From contig NZ_BMPQ01000006.1 in the NCBI RefSeq assembly GCF_014647675.1, positions 269,120-333,119 of the forward strand: DNA of 64,000 nucleotides, written 5' to 3'. This DNA comes from Streptomyces flaveus. GTDB taxonomy: Bacteria; Actinomycetota; Actinomycetes; Streptomycetales; Streptomycetaceae. The notes under the pieces are model-generated. The model was given only the letters and a program-made list of their open reading frames with translations. It searched no databases and had not been told where the DNA came from. Below are positions 1 to 9,051 of this stretch, piece after piece. Made by a program: the position numbers and the translations under genes. Within the stretch, counting starts at the first letter, position 1; every line of letters begins with the position of its first letter.

Positions 1-426
1 GAGCCGGGCCGCGGCGCGCGCCTCGCGACGCATGCGCTCAAAGGCGTTGGAACGTTCGCGTTCGGGAAGATGATCCGGTACGCGGGGCTCCTTGACGGCG
101 ACCTCACGGTCCACCGTCTCGTCCTTGGCCCGCCATACGGTGCCCATGCCGCCATGGCCGAGCTTGCCCAGCAGCCGGTAGCGGCCGACGATCAGACGTC
201 CGGTGCCGGGTTCCTGCTGCATCTGCTGCGTCTGCGGCACCTGCTGTTCGGGCAGCTGCTGTTCGGGCACCACCTGGGTGGGCGCCGCGTACGGGTTGCC
301 CGGGTACGGGACGCCGGCGGGCTGCGGTGCGCCGGGCGGCGGTCCGGGCACACCTGGCTGCGGCGGTTGCAGATCGAAACTGGTTGGCTCGTTCGACCCG
401 TAAGGGGCTCCCCCGTTGCTGTTCAT
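1..426 (-). CDS. Ser/Thr protein kinase, N-terminal part (cut by window start)
   Basis: About 142 residues of an N-terminus are visible; the gene runs off the window. Residues 1-75 are rich in Pro, Gln and Gly and probably disordered. The kinase domain begins near residue 80 (GRYRLLGKLG), with the glycine loop GHGGMG near 90-95 and the ATP-anchoring lysine in VAVKE near 110. It is therefore a Hanks-type (PknB-like) cytoplasmic kinase domain. An upstream in-frame ATG at 433-435 would add three residues; neither start has a strong ribosome binding site. It is the last of five kinase genes in the same orientation. The catalytic loop lies outside the window, so activity cannot be judged. Confidence 0.88.
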   Translation of the reverse strand, partial: MNSNGGAPYGSNEPTSFDLQPPQPGVPGPPPGAPQPAGVPYPGNPYAAPTQVVPEQQLPEQQVPQTQQMQQEPGTGRLIVGRYRLLGKLGHGGMGTVWRAKDETVDREVAVKEPRVPDHLPERERSNAFERMRREARAAARL

Positions 427-520
427 AAGAACCATCCATATCGCGCCAGATGGCGAGCTTCCACCCCTTATGCTTACCGGTCACACACCCGTGACGCACG
501 ACGTTCCTTATGTTCCCTTT

Positions 521-562
521 ACGGGATTCTGGGCGGCCGGTTACGGGATCCTGGGCGGCCGG
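521..562. repeat. 20-bp direct repeat at the end of a kinase gene
   Basis: ACGGGATTCTGGGCGGCCGG at 521-540 is repeated with one mismatch at 543-562, a 22-bp period. The second copy overlaps the last codons and stop of the kinase gene that ends at 541. It looks like a local duplication; no function is apparent. Confidence 0.7.
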
Positions 563-1746
563 TCCGGCGACAGAGTCGCGTCCACGGTGGACGTCGGCGA
601 GCGCGTGCCGGTCACCGTGGGCGTGGGGCTCGTCGGCGGACTCGTACCGGGGCTCGTCCGAGGCACCGAGCTCGTGGGCGGCGGCGTACGGCCGTTGTCC
701 CCGCCCCCTCTCATCAGCAACGCGGCGGCCGACACACCCGCCCCCGCCATCGCAGCGACCAGCGCGGCCGCGATCAGCGCCCTCCGGGCCGACAGCGGCA
801 ACGGCCGCGCGGGCGAGGGGATCCGGGGCGGCGCGGTCACCGGCTGCCGTTCCTGTACATCCCGCCGCGTCGACGTCGCGGGCCCGGGCGGCACCGGTGG
901 CGTACGACCCGTGTCGAGAAACGCCCGCAGCATCCGCTCCGCCTGAGCCGAACCGAGACGCCGGTCGGGATCCCGCTCCAGGAGCCCTCGTACGACGGGA
1001 AGGATCGGCGCGGCCTCGTCCGGCGGATGGATCTCGGCGGAGACCACCGCGTGCAGAATGCCGCCCAACGAGTCGCGGTGGAACGGCGATTCGCCGCTCA
1101 GCGCCGTGCACAGCAGCGCGCCGAGCGACCACAGGTCGGACTCGGGTCCTGTCCTGGCCCCGGACATGCGCTCCGGCGCGGTGTACTCGGGCGAGCCGAC
1201 GAACGAACCGTTCTCGGTGAGCGTCGTCGCACCCTCGACCCGGGCGATCCCGAAGTCGGTGAGCACGACGCGGCCTTCGTCGGAGACGAGGACGTTCGCG
1301 GGTTTCAGATCACGGTGCAGCACGCCCGCGCCATGCGCCCTGCGCAGCGCGCCGAGCAGGGCGACGCCCATCCGCGCGGCCTCGGCGGCGTCGAGGGGCC
1401 CGTCGCTTGAGATCCGGTCGGCGAGCGAGCTTCCCTCGATCAACTCCATGACCATGTACGGGCGTTCGTCGTCCTCGACCACGTCGTGCACCACGATGAT
1501 GTTCGGATGCTCGAGCTGCGCGACGGCCCGCGCCTCCCGCAGCGTGCGCTCACGCTGCGAGCGGGACTCCTCCTCCGGAAGCGACGGGTCCACGGAGAGC
1601 TCCTTGACCGCCACCTGCCGGCCGAGCAACAGGTCACTGGCCCGCCATACGACGCCCATGCCGCCCCGGCCGAGTCTGGATTCCAGCCGGTAACGACCCG
1701 CGATGACACGGAGGTTCTCCCTCTCGGTCCCCATGCGCCCCATCAT
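541..1746 (-). CDS. Membrane Ser/Thr protein kinase (PknB family)
   Basis: Hanks-type kinase of 401 residues. The kinase domain spans about 15-280: glycine loop GRGGMG, VAVKEL lysine, catalytic loop HRDLKPANV, DFG metal-binding motif and a GSPEYTAPE activation segment are all intact, so it should be active. A single membrane span near 325-345 (ALIAAALVAAMAGAGV) follows a Pro-rich linker, and only a short Thr/Pro-rich tail lies outside, so there is no obvious sensor domain. Three Met codons at the 5' end (1746, 1743, 1734) are possible starts. It lies between two other kinase genes in the same direction. The substrate cannot be read from the sequence. Confidence 0.92.
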   Translation of the reverse strand: MMGRMGTERENLRVIAGRYRLESRLGRGGMGVVWRASDLLLGRQVAVKELSVDPSLPEEESRSQRERTLREARAVAQLEHPNIIVVHDVVEDDERPYMVMELIEGSSLADRISSDGPLDAAEAARMGVALLGALRRAHGAGVLHRDLKPANVLVSDEGRVVLTDFGIARVEGATTLTENGSFVGSPEYTAPERMSGARTGPESDLWSLGALLCTALSGESPFHRDSLGGILHAVVSAEIHPPDEAAPILPVVRGLLERDPDRRLGSAQAERMLRAFLDTGRTPPVPPGPATSTRRDVQERQPVTAPPRIPSPARPLPLSARRALIAAALVAAMAGAGVSAAALLMRGGGDNGRTPPPTSSVPRTSPGTSPPTSPTPTVTGTRSPTSTVDATLSPDRPPRIP

Positions 1747-1869
1747 GCCCCACAGGTGAGCGCCTGTTAGGGGCGCCGGAGGCCGGGTGGCCGAAGGGCG
1801 ACGGTGCGCTGGGGCCGACGGGGTGCGACGGGGGGCGACTCCAGTGGCAACGCTCGGGTGGGTTCGGGC

Positions 1870-3591
1870 TCAGCCCGCCTTGTCCGCACTGGGCCGCCAG
1901 CCCTGCAGCATGTGGTCGAACTGACGGCGCATCTGCTCCCAGTCCGCCGCGGGCGCCGACATATAGATCGCGTACTCGACGCCGTCACGGCTGAGATACA
2001 TCTGCTCGACGGCCCGGCGCGGACCGGGGAACGCCCCGTCCTTCGGCATCGCCGTCCAGGTGAACTCCCACCGGGCGCCAGGGCAATCGCGGTACATGTT
2101 CTCGTCCAGGCTGACCCGCTGGTAGTCGCTCAGCCGCTGCAACTGCTGTTCCAGGTCGAGCAGGTGCTCGTACGGCGTGGGGAAGTCCGGCTGGTCGTCG
2201 ACGGCGATGCGGAGGAAGCTCTTGCCACCGTCGGGCGTGTAGTCGACCTGGAACTGGTCCGCCTCCTGCCGCTGCCACTCCTTGCTGGGCAGGGCGAGGC
2301 TGAACCCCCTGGGGTCGTCGACTCGCACCCAGCTGTCCGGGACGCCACCCGATGGTGTCTCCTTCCCCTCCTCCGGCGAGGGCGTTGGCGACGTTGCGGA
2401 GGAGGAAGGCGAGGACGAGGGCGATGCGCCTGGCTGCTGCCCCCACTCGTCCGCGTACTTCATCGCCGCGGCACCTCCCCCGCCGACGAGCGCGGCAATG
2501 ACCACGACGAGGGCGATCGTGCGGCCACGGCGACGGCCTCGCGGGCCGGCCGCCGGACCGTACGGCGGCTGGTTCGGCGGGGCGTGGTGCGGCGAGGCGG
2601 GGGGCGCCGGATGGTGCGCCTGGTGGTTCGGGGCGTGGTTCGCTGGGTGATCCAAGGTGGCGGCGGCCGGATCGGGCGCCGGTCCGCCATGGGAGCCGTA
2701 AGTGCCGCTGTTGGTCGGGGCGTTCGGCAGGTCCACCGTCGGCACATGGGCCTCGGTCTCGCTCGGCCTGCGCCCCTCCGCGACCTCGGCGAGCATCTGC
2801 TCGGCCTGAGCCGCATCGGGCCGATCGGCCGGATCCTTCTGCAGCAGCGCCGCGATCACGGGCGCGAGCGGGCCCGCGTGCTCCGGCTCGCCCGGCTCCT
2901 CTTCGACCACCGCCTGCATGGTGGTCAGCGGCGTGGTCCGCCGGAACGGCGACCTGCCGTCGACCGCCGTGTAAAGCGTGGCGCCGAGCGCCCACAGGTC
3001 GGAGGCGGGGCCGGGGTCATGGCCGCGAATGCGCTCGGGCGGGAGATAGTCGACCGAGCCGACGACCTCGCCGGTCCGCGTGATCGTCGTATCTCCCTCG
3101 ACCTGGGCGATCCCGAAGTCGGTGAGCAGGACACGGCCGTCCCGGGACAGGAGTACGTTGCCGGGCTTGATGTCGCGATGCAGTACGCCGGCCGAGTGCG
3201 CGGCCCGCAGCCCACGCAGCACCCACAGCCCGATCCGTGCCGCCTCCCGGGGCTCGACGCGCCCCGAATCCTTGACCGCGTCGGCGAGCGAGTGGCCCTC
3301 GACCAGCTCCATCACGATCCACGGCCGGCCGTCGTGCTCCAGCACGTCGTGCACGGTGACGACGGCCGAGTGGTTGATCCGCGCGGCAGCGCGCGCCTCG
3401 GCCCGGGTACGGGCGAGCAGTACGGCCTGATCGCTCTCGGACACGTACAGCGCGGCCGTCAGCTCCTTGATCGCGACGGCGCGGTGCAACACCTCGTCAT
3501 GCGCGCGCCACACCCGGCCCATTCCGCCGCTCCCGATGGAGTCGACGAGCCGGTAGCGGTCCGAGAGGAGCAGGCCCTGCATCTGATTCAC
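1870..3591 (-). CDS. Membrane Ser/Thr protein kinase with extracytoplasmic domain
   Basis: Protein of 573 residues with a kinase domain at about 10-275. GSGGMG loop, VAIKEL lysine, HRDIKPGNV loop and DFG motif are intact. A His/Pro-rich linker leads to a membrane span (TIALVVVIAALVGGGGAAA) near residue 370. The extracytoplasmic part of about 170 residues starts near RGFSLALP and resembles the C-terminal domains of the kinases at 3811 and 6679, suggesting a shared ligand-sensing fold. The frame opens with GTG at 3589-3591, and an ATG three codons later (3580-3582) is an alternative. The Ser/Pro-rich stretch after the membrane span is low complexity. Confidence 0.92.
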   Translation of the reverse strand: MNQMQGLLLSDRYRLVDSIGSGGMGRVWRAHDEVLHRAVAIKELTAALYVSESDQAVLLARTRAEARAAARINHSAVVTVHDVLEHDGRPWIVMELVEGHSLADAVKDSGRVEPREAARIGLWVLRGLRAAHSAGVLHRDIKPGNVLLSRDGRVLLTDFGIAQVEGDTTITRTGEVVGSVDYLPPERIRGHDPGPASDLWALGATLYTAVDGRSPFRRTTPLTTMQAVVEEEPGEPEHAGPLAPVIAALLQKDPADRPDAAQAEQMLAEVAEGRRPSETEAHVPTVDLPNAPTNSGTYGSHGGPAPDPAAATLDHPANHAPNHQAHHPAPPASPHHAPPNQPPYGPAAGPRGRRRGRTIALVVVIAALVGGGGAAAMKYADEWGQQPGASPSSSPSSSATSPTPSPEEGKETPSGGVPDSWVRVDDPRGFSLALPSKEWQRQEADQFQVDYTPDGGKSFLRIAVDDQPDFPTPYEHLLDLEQQLQRLSDYQRVSLDENMYRDCPGARWEFTWTAMPKDGAFPGPRRAVEQMYLSRDGVEYAIYMSAPAADWEQMRRQFDHMLQGWRPSADKAG

Positions 3592-3810
3592 GTTTTCACG
3601 TTTCCCCGCATAGTCCTTGACAGGTTCAGATTAGGGACCGGCCATCGAACAAGGGAACCGGCGGGGACACTCGGTACCGCACTGTGACGATCGTGCCCTG
3701 TGGGTGAGCAAGGGACTACGGGAGCTGCGGGAACAGCGGGTCCGGCGGGGTCGATCGGTGAAGCAGTCGGTGGGGCGATCCGGCCGTCGATCGGTGACCT
3801 GGCAGGTGCG

Positions 3811-6513
3811 TCAACCGGTGATCTGATAGGTGGCCGACGCCTGCTCGTACAGCCGCGACACCTCGTCCCGCTCCGCCTCCGGACCGCGCAACTGCACCAC
3901 GTGGTAACGGCCGTCGACGAGGATCGCCAGATTGCGTACGTAGATCTCGCGTCCCTCGGCGTTCTGCCAGGTGAACTGGCCCTCGGCCATGGTCCGTCCG
4001 CCCACGTCGATCCGCCGCATCCCGCTGGACGTGGCCCAGGTCGAGTCGCGGAACGGCTGCAACTCGCGCTCCTCCTCCCGCTGGTACGTCATCGGATCGT
4101 CGCCGTATTCGCTGGCGGTGTCGCGCCCGGGCACGATCAGCAGCTCGAAGTTGCCCTGGGAGTAGACGACTTGCCCGCTGCCGTTCTTGGGCGTGCGGTC
4201 CCAGCCGTTGGCGACCGCGACGCTGAAGCCCTCGGAGTCCTTACGCAGGGTGAAGCCCTGCGGGAGGTCGGGGCCGGTGGTCTGGGTGCTGGAACTGGAC
4301 GACTGGCTGGGGCTGTTCTCCTTGCTCGGTGTCCCGCTCGGCGTGTTGTCGGGCTGCGGATCCGTGCCCGCGTTCCCGTCCGTGCCGGGGTTCGGGTCGG
4401 TGTCGGACGAGTGTTCGGGTGCGGGCGCGACGTCTCCGGCGGCTCCGGTCTGCGCACCGCCGTTCGCATCCGGCCCGGCCTTGGGCATGAAGACCACGGC
4501 GTACGCCACGGCCGCGGCCAGCGCCAGCAGGATCAGCACCAGCAGGGTGCGGCCGAGACGGCGGGGCTTCGGCGCCTTCTCCTGCCGCTTGTGGCGGGCA
4601 TGCCGGTCCGGCAAGCCGGCGCGACGCTTGCGGACGAGCTCGCCCCGGCGGCGTACGACGGGCAGGCGCCTGGCGTCCACCGGCGGCGCCGCCACGATAT
4701 GCGTCCCCGCCTCCGGCTCGGGCGCCGACCGTACGAGCGAACGCAGCCAGCCGCGCAGTTCCTCGAAGTCCAGCCGCTCGGTGGGGTCCTGACGCAGCAG
4801 CGACTCCACGACCGGCCTGAGCGGCCCGCACTCCTCCGCGAAGGCGGGCGGCTCCGCACACACCAGCTGCACGAGCTCGGCGGTGTTCTCCTCCGGATAC
4901 GGCGCATGCCCCTGCACGGCCCGGAAGAGCAGCGCGCCCAGCGCCCACAGGTCGGTCGCGGGCCCGATCGGCGCCGCCAGCTGCCAGTTCTCGTGCACCG
5001 GCCCGGCCTGCTCGGGCGCCCACCGCTCGGTGACCGGTCCCACGACCGCCATACGGGCCTGGCGGGCGCGCTCAGCGGCGAGGGCGGTGGTGGGGCCTCG
5101 GTGGGGGGTGCGTTCGGGGACGAGGTGGGTCCAGCGGGTGGGCCCGGAGGAGGTGTGGCGGTCGGGAACGTGGGGGTCGTTGGTGTGGTGGTCGGAGGGC
5201 TGGGTGGGTACGCCGCTTGCCTCGGGGCCGACTCCGTTTCCCGGTACGTCGGTTCCTGTGCCCGATGCGCCCAATCCGTTGCCCGGTATGCCCGTTCCGG
5301 CTCCGTTCGCGTTGCCGGGGAGCGCGGGGCGGCCCTGGCCTTGGCCGTTGCCGGGGAGCGCGGGGGCGCCGGCGCGCGGTACGGCGCCGTGCCAGGGGTT
5401 CGACCGGCCCACTCCGTACGGGTCGGCGATCTGGCCGGGCGGCGGGGTGTGCTCCGTGCCGTACGCGGAGGTCTGCCCGGCCTCGGCGTCACCCTCGGCG
5501 GGGCGGGGCCTCGGAGCGGGCAACGCCGCGTGCTGTCCGCGCTGTCCGTCCCGCTGCTCCTCGTGTACACGCGCCGCTGCCCGCGCACCGGCGCGATAGG
5601 CCGCGATGGCTCCGGCCCGGGCCGCCCGCACGTCGTTGCTCGGCTCCAACTCCCGCCGCCCTGCTACCGGCGGCCGCGCAACGGGTGCCATGGCTCCATT
5701 GCTTCCGGGCGCCGCCTCTACGGCGGACCGGTCGTCACCGGGGGCACGCGTACTGGACACAGGGGGCGAGCCGTAGTGGCCGGGGCCACCCGCCTGATCG
5801 GGCTGACCGTAAGGTCCCGGCGAACCCGCCGGGCCGGCCGCCGTTCCGGAAGCGGAACCGGAATCGGCCCCCTCGGGGCCCTCGCCTCCGTCACCCTCCG
5901 CAACCGGCACCGGGTCGTACCCGCACAGCGCCTCCTCGGCCGCCCCGGCCGCGAGCCCCGTGAGCATCACCCGGCCGTCGTCGCAGACCAGCACCGTACG
6001 CACGGTGATGTTCCGGTGGACCCAGCCGTGCGCATGCAGCACCCGCAACGCGGTCAGCACGTCGGAGGCGACCTCGGCGGCCCGGTACGGACTCAGCGGG
6101 CGCTCCGCGAGCAGCGCCGCGAGCGGCCGGGCGGGCACCAACTCGCTCACTATCCACAGCGACCCGCCCTCGGCGAACACGTCGAAGACCTGGTCGAGCC
6201 GGGGATGGTCGGGTATCTGCGCCGCCGCCTGCGCGGCCTCGATCGCCCGGCGCACGGCGGGCTCGGTGGGCCGCCGCGTGGGCCGCGCGGCCGACCGCCG
6301 CGCCCCGCCGTCCCGCGCCACGAATCCGTCGGGCAGGCCGTCGGCGTCGATCACCTCCGCCTCGACGACCTCGGGCAACGGCACCTGCCTGACCAGCACT
6401 TCCTGCCCGCTGTAGGTGTCGAAGGCCCGGCTCTCGGCGAGTTCGTACTCGTCCGAGGGCGGCAGCGGCAGGCGGTAGCGGTCGGCGAGTACCCGTCCCG
6501 CATAGTCGTCCAC
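3811..6513 (-). CDS. Probable membrane pseudokinase (Ser/Thr kinase-like)
   Basis: About 900 residues. The fold markers of a Hanks kinase are present (ADRYRLPLP at the start, ATDLWALGALL late in the domain), but catalytic elements are degenerate: no GxGxxG loop, VAIK is VLVRQ, the HRD loop reads HRNITVRTV and the DFG position reads TGL. A low-complexity Gly/Pro-rich insertion of roughly 270 residues splits the lobe. A membrane span (LLVLILLALAAAVAYAVVF) is followed by an extracytoplasmic domain related to those of its neighbours. The chosen start is GTG at 6511-6513, preceded by GGGGGAGG; a TTG at 6543 would add ten residues. It probably binds partners or scaffolds rather than phosphorylating. 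Confidence 0.85.
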   Translation of the reverse strand: MDDYAGRVLADRYRLPLPPSDEYELAESRAFDTYSGQEVLVRQVPLPEVVEAEVIDADGLPDGFVARDGGARRSAARPTRRPTEPAVRRAIEAAQAAAQIPDHPRLDQVFDVFAEGGSLWIVSELVPARPLAALLAERPLSPYRAAEVASDVLTALRVLHAHGWVHRNITVRTVLVCDDGRVMLTGLAAGAAEEALCGYDPVPVAEGDGGEGPEGADSGSASGTAAGPAGSPGPYGQPDQAGGPGHYGSPPVSSTRAPGDDRSAVEAAPGSNGAMAPVARPPVAGRRELEPSNDVRAARAGAIAAYRAGARAAARVHEEQRDGQRGQHAALPAPRPRPAEGDAEAGQTSAYGTEHTPPPGQIADPYGVGRSNPWHGAVPRAGAPALPGNGQGQGRPALPGNANGAGTGIPGNGLGASGTGTDVPGNGVGPEASGVPTQPSDHHTNDPHVPDRHTSSGPTRWTHLVPERTPHRGPTTALAAERARQARMAVVGPVTERWAPEQAGPVHENWQLAAPIGPATDLWALGALLFRAVQGHAPYPEENTAELVQLVCAEPPAFAEECGPLRPVVESLLRQDPTERLDFEELRGWLRSLVRSAPEPEAGTHIVAAPPVDARRLPVVRRRGELVRKRRAGLPDRHARHKRQEKAPKPRRLGRTLLVLILLALAAAVAYAVVFMPKAGPDANGGAQTGAAGDVAPAPEHSSDTDPNPGTDGNAGTDPQPDNTPSGTPSKENSPSQSSSSSTQTTGPDLPQGFTLRKDSEGFSVAVANGWDRTPKNGSGQVVYSQGNFELLIVPGRDTASEYGDDPMTYQREEERELQPFRDSTWATSSGMRRIDVGGRTMAEGQFTWQNAEGREIYVRNLAILVDGRYHVVQLRGPEAERDEVSRLYEQASATYQITG

Positions 6514-6678
6514 GATGCCTCCCCCGGGCGCCCGGTCGGTCAAATCCGTTCGTCATGCGTCCCGTTGTGGCCGCATATCCGGCTGCGTACGGTCCGCAAC
6601 CACTCACGATACGTGCCGGAGGCAACCCGCAGTGAGGGGATGCGAGATCTCAAGACTCCCGTATCCCTCTTGTGTCCC

Positions 6679-8928
6679 TCAGGACTTCGGTTCGAACGTC
6701 CGCGTGAATGTCTGCCAGGTGTCCCTGCGAAGATCGCTGTTCCACGCCGAGTCCTTCGCGGTGTACATCAGCGCGTGACCGAGCTGGCCGTTGACCACGA
6801 ACCCGCGGTCGATCGAGCGGTACTTGGTCCCGCCCTCCGTGAACGTGAACTCCCAGTCGGCCGTGTTCCAGCCGCGGTAGCCGACCTTCTCGATGCGGAT
6901 CCGCTGGTACTGCGACCGCTGCATGAACCGCTCTTGGTTCTTCCAGTCCGCCACGGGGTCGTCCTTGGGCGTGGACGTCCAGGCGACCAGCAGCTCCTGC
7001 CCGTCGGGACCGGCGAACCTGTCCCCGCTCGCGCTCGTGGACTGGTACTTCCACCCCTTCGGCAGCCCGATCGAGTACCCCTGACTCCCCTTGTGCGTCG
7101 ACGCGGCGATGTCCTTCGAATCCCCGCCGCCTTCGTTCGCCCCACCCGACGCACTCGGGCTCGGGCTCGGGCTCGGCGTACTGCCCGTGGCCGGGCCTCC
7201 GGTGGCTCCGGCAGCGGACTCCGGCTTTTCGCTGCCGTCCTTGTCCGTCTTGTCCGTACCGCTGTTCTCGTCCTGCTTGGTGCCGCTCCCGGCGTTCGCC
7301 CCGCTGGACGCGGACGTGTTGCCTCCGCTGTTGCCCTGGGCCCCGGCATCGCCATCGCCGTCCAGCACGACCGCGAGAATCGTGCCGAGTACGGCGAGCG
7401 CCACGGCCACCGCGACGATCGCCAACGTCCGCCTCGACACCACATCGCTGAGCGGAGCCCTGGGGGTGGTGGGCGGCGGCGTCCCGCCACCGGCCTCCGA
7501 AGTCCCGCTCGCCGCAGGGGAGTTCGCTCCGCCGGAGCTCAGCCCGACGGCGACTTTTTCCTGCTCCTCCGCGGGTGCTTCGGCCTTCTCCTCGGCCTTC
7601 CGACCGGTCTTCTCCTCGGCCTTCTCTCCGGCGGACGTCTTCTCGCTCGAGGCTGCCGTGCCTTCCCCGGAGGAACCCTTGGAGTCGGCCGCGTCGGCGG
7701 AGTTGGCGGACTCGGCGGAGACCGCAGAGTCGGTGGCGCCCGCGGACTCAGTGGAGCCCTCGGACCCGGTGGAACCCGCGGGCTCAGTGGAGCCCTCGGA
7801 GTCGGTGGTGGAACCGTCGGGCTTCCCGCGCACCCCGGCCACCGCCGCCGAAGCCGCCCCCGCCGACGCGGCAGCGCTCTTCCGCACGGAACGAAACGCC
7901 CCGAGCAGCCGCTCGGCCGCCTCCTCACCCTTCTTGCTCGCCTTGCTCGTCCTGCTCCCGGAACCACCCCCGGCCCCACCGCCCGAACTCCCCTTCTTCG
8001 AGGGGGCCTCCGGCACGTCCGGCAACGGCACGACCTTCGTCGTCTCCATCGGCTCCGGCTCGATCTCCTCGGGCTCGGGCGCGTGGATCACCTCGATGAG
8101 CATCGCCCGCGCGCCCGCCTCGTCGAGCCGCTGCTCGGGGTCCTTCACGAGCAGCCCGGAGATGACCTTCTCCAGCGGCCCCGCGTTCGCCGGCTGTTCG
8201 AGCGGCTCCGTCATCACCGCGGTGAGCGTCGCGATGGCGGACCCCTTGTCGTACGGCGGCACACCCTCCACCGAGGCGTACAGCAGGCCGCCGAGCGACC
8301 AGAGGTCGGCCGCGGGCCCCGGCTTGTGGCCGCGCGCCCGCTCGGGCGAGATGTAGGAGGGGGCGCCGACGAGCATGCCGGTCGAGGTGATGGACGGGTC
8401 GCCCTCGACCTGCGCGATACCGAAGTCGGTGAGCACGACCCGGTCGTCCTCGGAGATCAGTACGTTCGACGGCTTCACGTCACGGTGCAGGATGCCCTCG
8501 CGGTGCGCCGCACGCAGCACGTCGAGGACGGCGAGCCCGACCTCGGCGGCACGCTTCGGCGTGAGCACACCGTCCTCACGGATCGCCTCGGCGAGCGACT
8601 TGCCCTCGATGAGCTCCATCACGATCCACGGCCGGTTGTCCTCGTCGACCACGTCGTAGACCGTCACCGCGCCGTTGTTCCGGATCCGCGCGATCGCCTT
8701 GGCCTCACGCAGGGTGCGCGTGATCAGCCGCCGCTTCTCGTCCTCGTCGATGCTCGACGGGAACCGCAGTTCCTTGACGGCGACCGTCCGGCCCAGTGTC
8801 TCGTCCTTGGCCCGCCAGACGGTGCCCATGCCGCCGCGGCCGAGGACTTCTCCCAGCCGGTACCGACCGGCGAGGAGACGTTCACTCTTGTCCTGACGAG
8901 ATGTCCCGTCCCGCTCCGGCTCCGACAT
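6679..8928 (-). CDS. Membrane Ser/Thr protein kinase with sensor domain
   Basis: About 749 residues. The kinase domain near 15-285 is intact: GRGGMG, VAVKEL, HRDVKPSNV, DFG and APSYISPE. A long Ser/Glu/Ala/Gly-rich linker with repeated SEGST-like words precedes the membrane span (TLAIVAVAVALAVLGTILAVV). The outer domain (QGYSIGLPKGWKYQS to the end) matches the pattern of the two kinases downstream. The ATG at 8926-8928 is preferred because AGGGGA lies seven bases upstream; earlier in-frame starts up to 9045 would run towards glpD. It is transcribed in the same direction as glpD, 123 bp behind it. Confidence 0.92.
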   Translation of the reverse strand: MSEPERDGTSRQDKSERLLAGRYRLGEVLGRGGMGTVWRAKDETLGRTVAVKELRFPSSIDEDEKRRLITRTLREAKAIARIRNNGAVTVYDVVDEDNRPWIVMELIEGKSLAEAIREDGVLTPKRAAEVGLAVLDVLRAAHREGILHRDVKPSNVLISEDDRVVLTDFGIAQVEGDPSITSTGMLVGAPSYISPERARGHKPGPAADLWSLGGLLYASVEGVPPYDKGSAIATLTAVMTEPLEQPANAGPLEKVISGLLVKDPEQRLDEAGARAMLIEVIHAPEPEEIEPEPMETTKVVPLPDVPEAPSKKGSSGGGAGGGSGSRTSKASKKGEEAAERLLGAFRSVRKSAAASAGAASAAVAGVRGKPDGSTTDSEGSTEPAGSTGSEGSTESAGATDSAVSAESANSADAADSKGSSGEGTAASSEKTSAGEKAEEKTGRKAEEKAEAPAEEQEKVAVGLSSGGANSPAASGTSEAGGGTPPPTTPRAPLSDVVSRRTLAIVAVAVALAVLGTILAVVLDGDGDAGAQGNSGGNTSASSGANAGSGTKQDENSGTDKTDKDGSEKPESAAGATGGPATGSTPSPSPSPSASGGANEGGGDSKDIAASTHKGSQGYSIGLPKGWKYQSTSASGDRFAGPDGQELLVAWTSTPKDDPVADWKNQERFMQRSQYQRIRIEKVGYRGWNTADWEFTFTEGGTKYRSIDRGFVVNGQLGHALMYTAKDSAWNSDLRRDTWQTFTRTFEPKS

Positions 8929-9051
8929 GCGTCCCCTCATGCAACCCGCCCCGACAGAGCCTCCATTGTCCCTCACCCGGCGACCGCTCAGCGCCCAGGG
9001 GGGCCCACAAACGGAATGCGTCATACCCAACCCCGGTGAGGGCACGCTGTG

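Noticed and set aside
3700..9039. A 1779-codon open frame on the plus strand opposite the kinase genes
   Set aside because: It is the antisense shadow of high-G+C kinase genes; it has no ribosome binding site, is low complexity, and the minus strand encodes clear domains.
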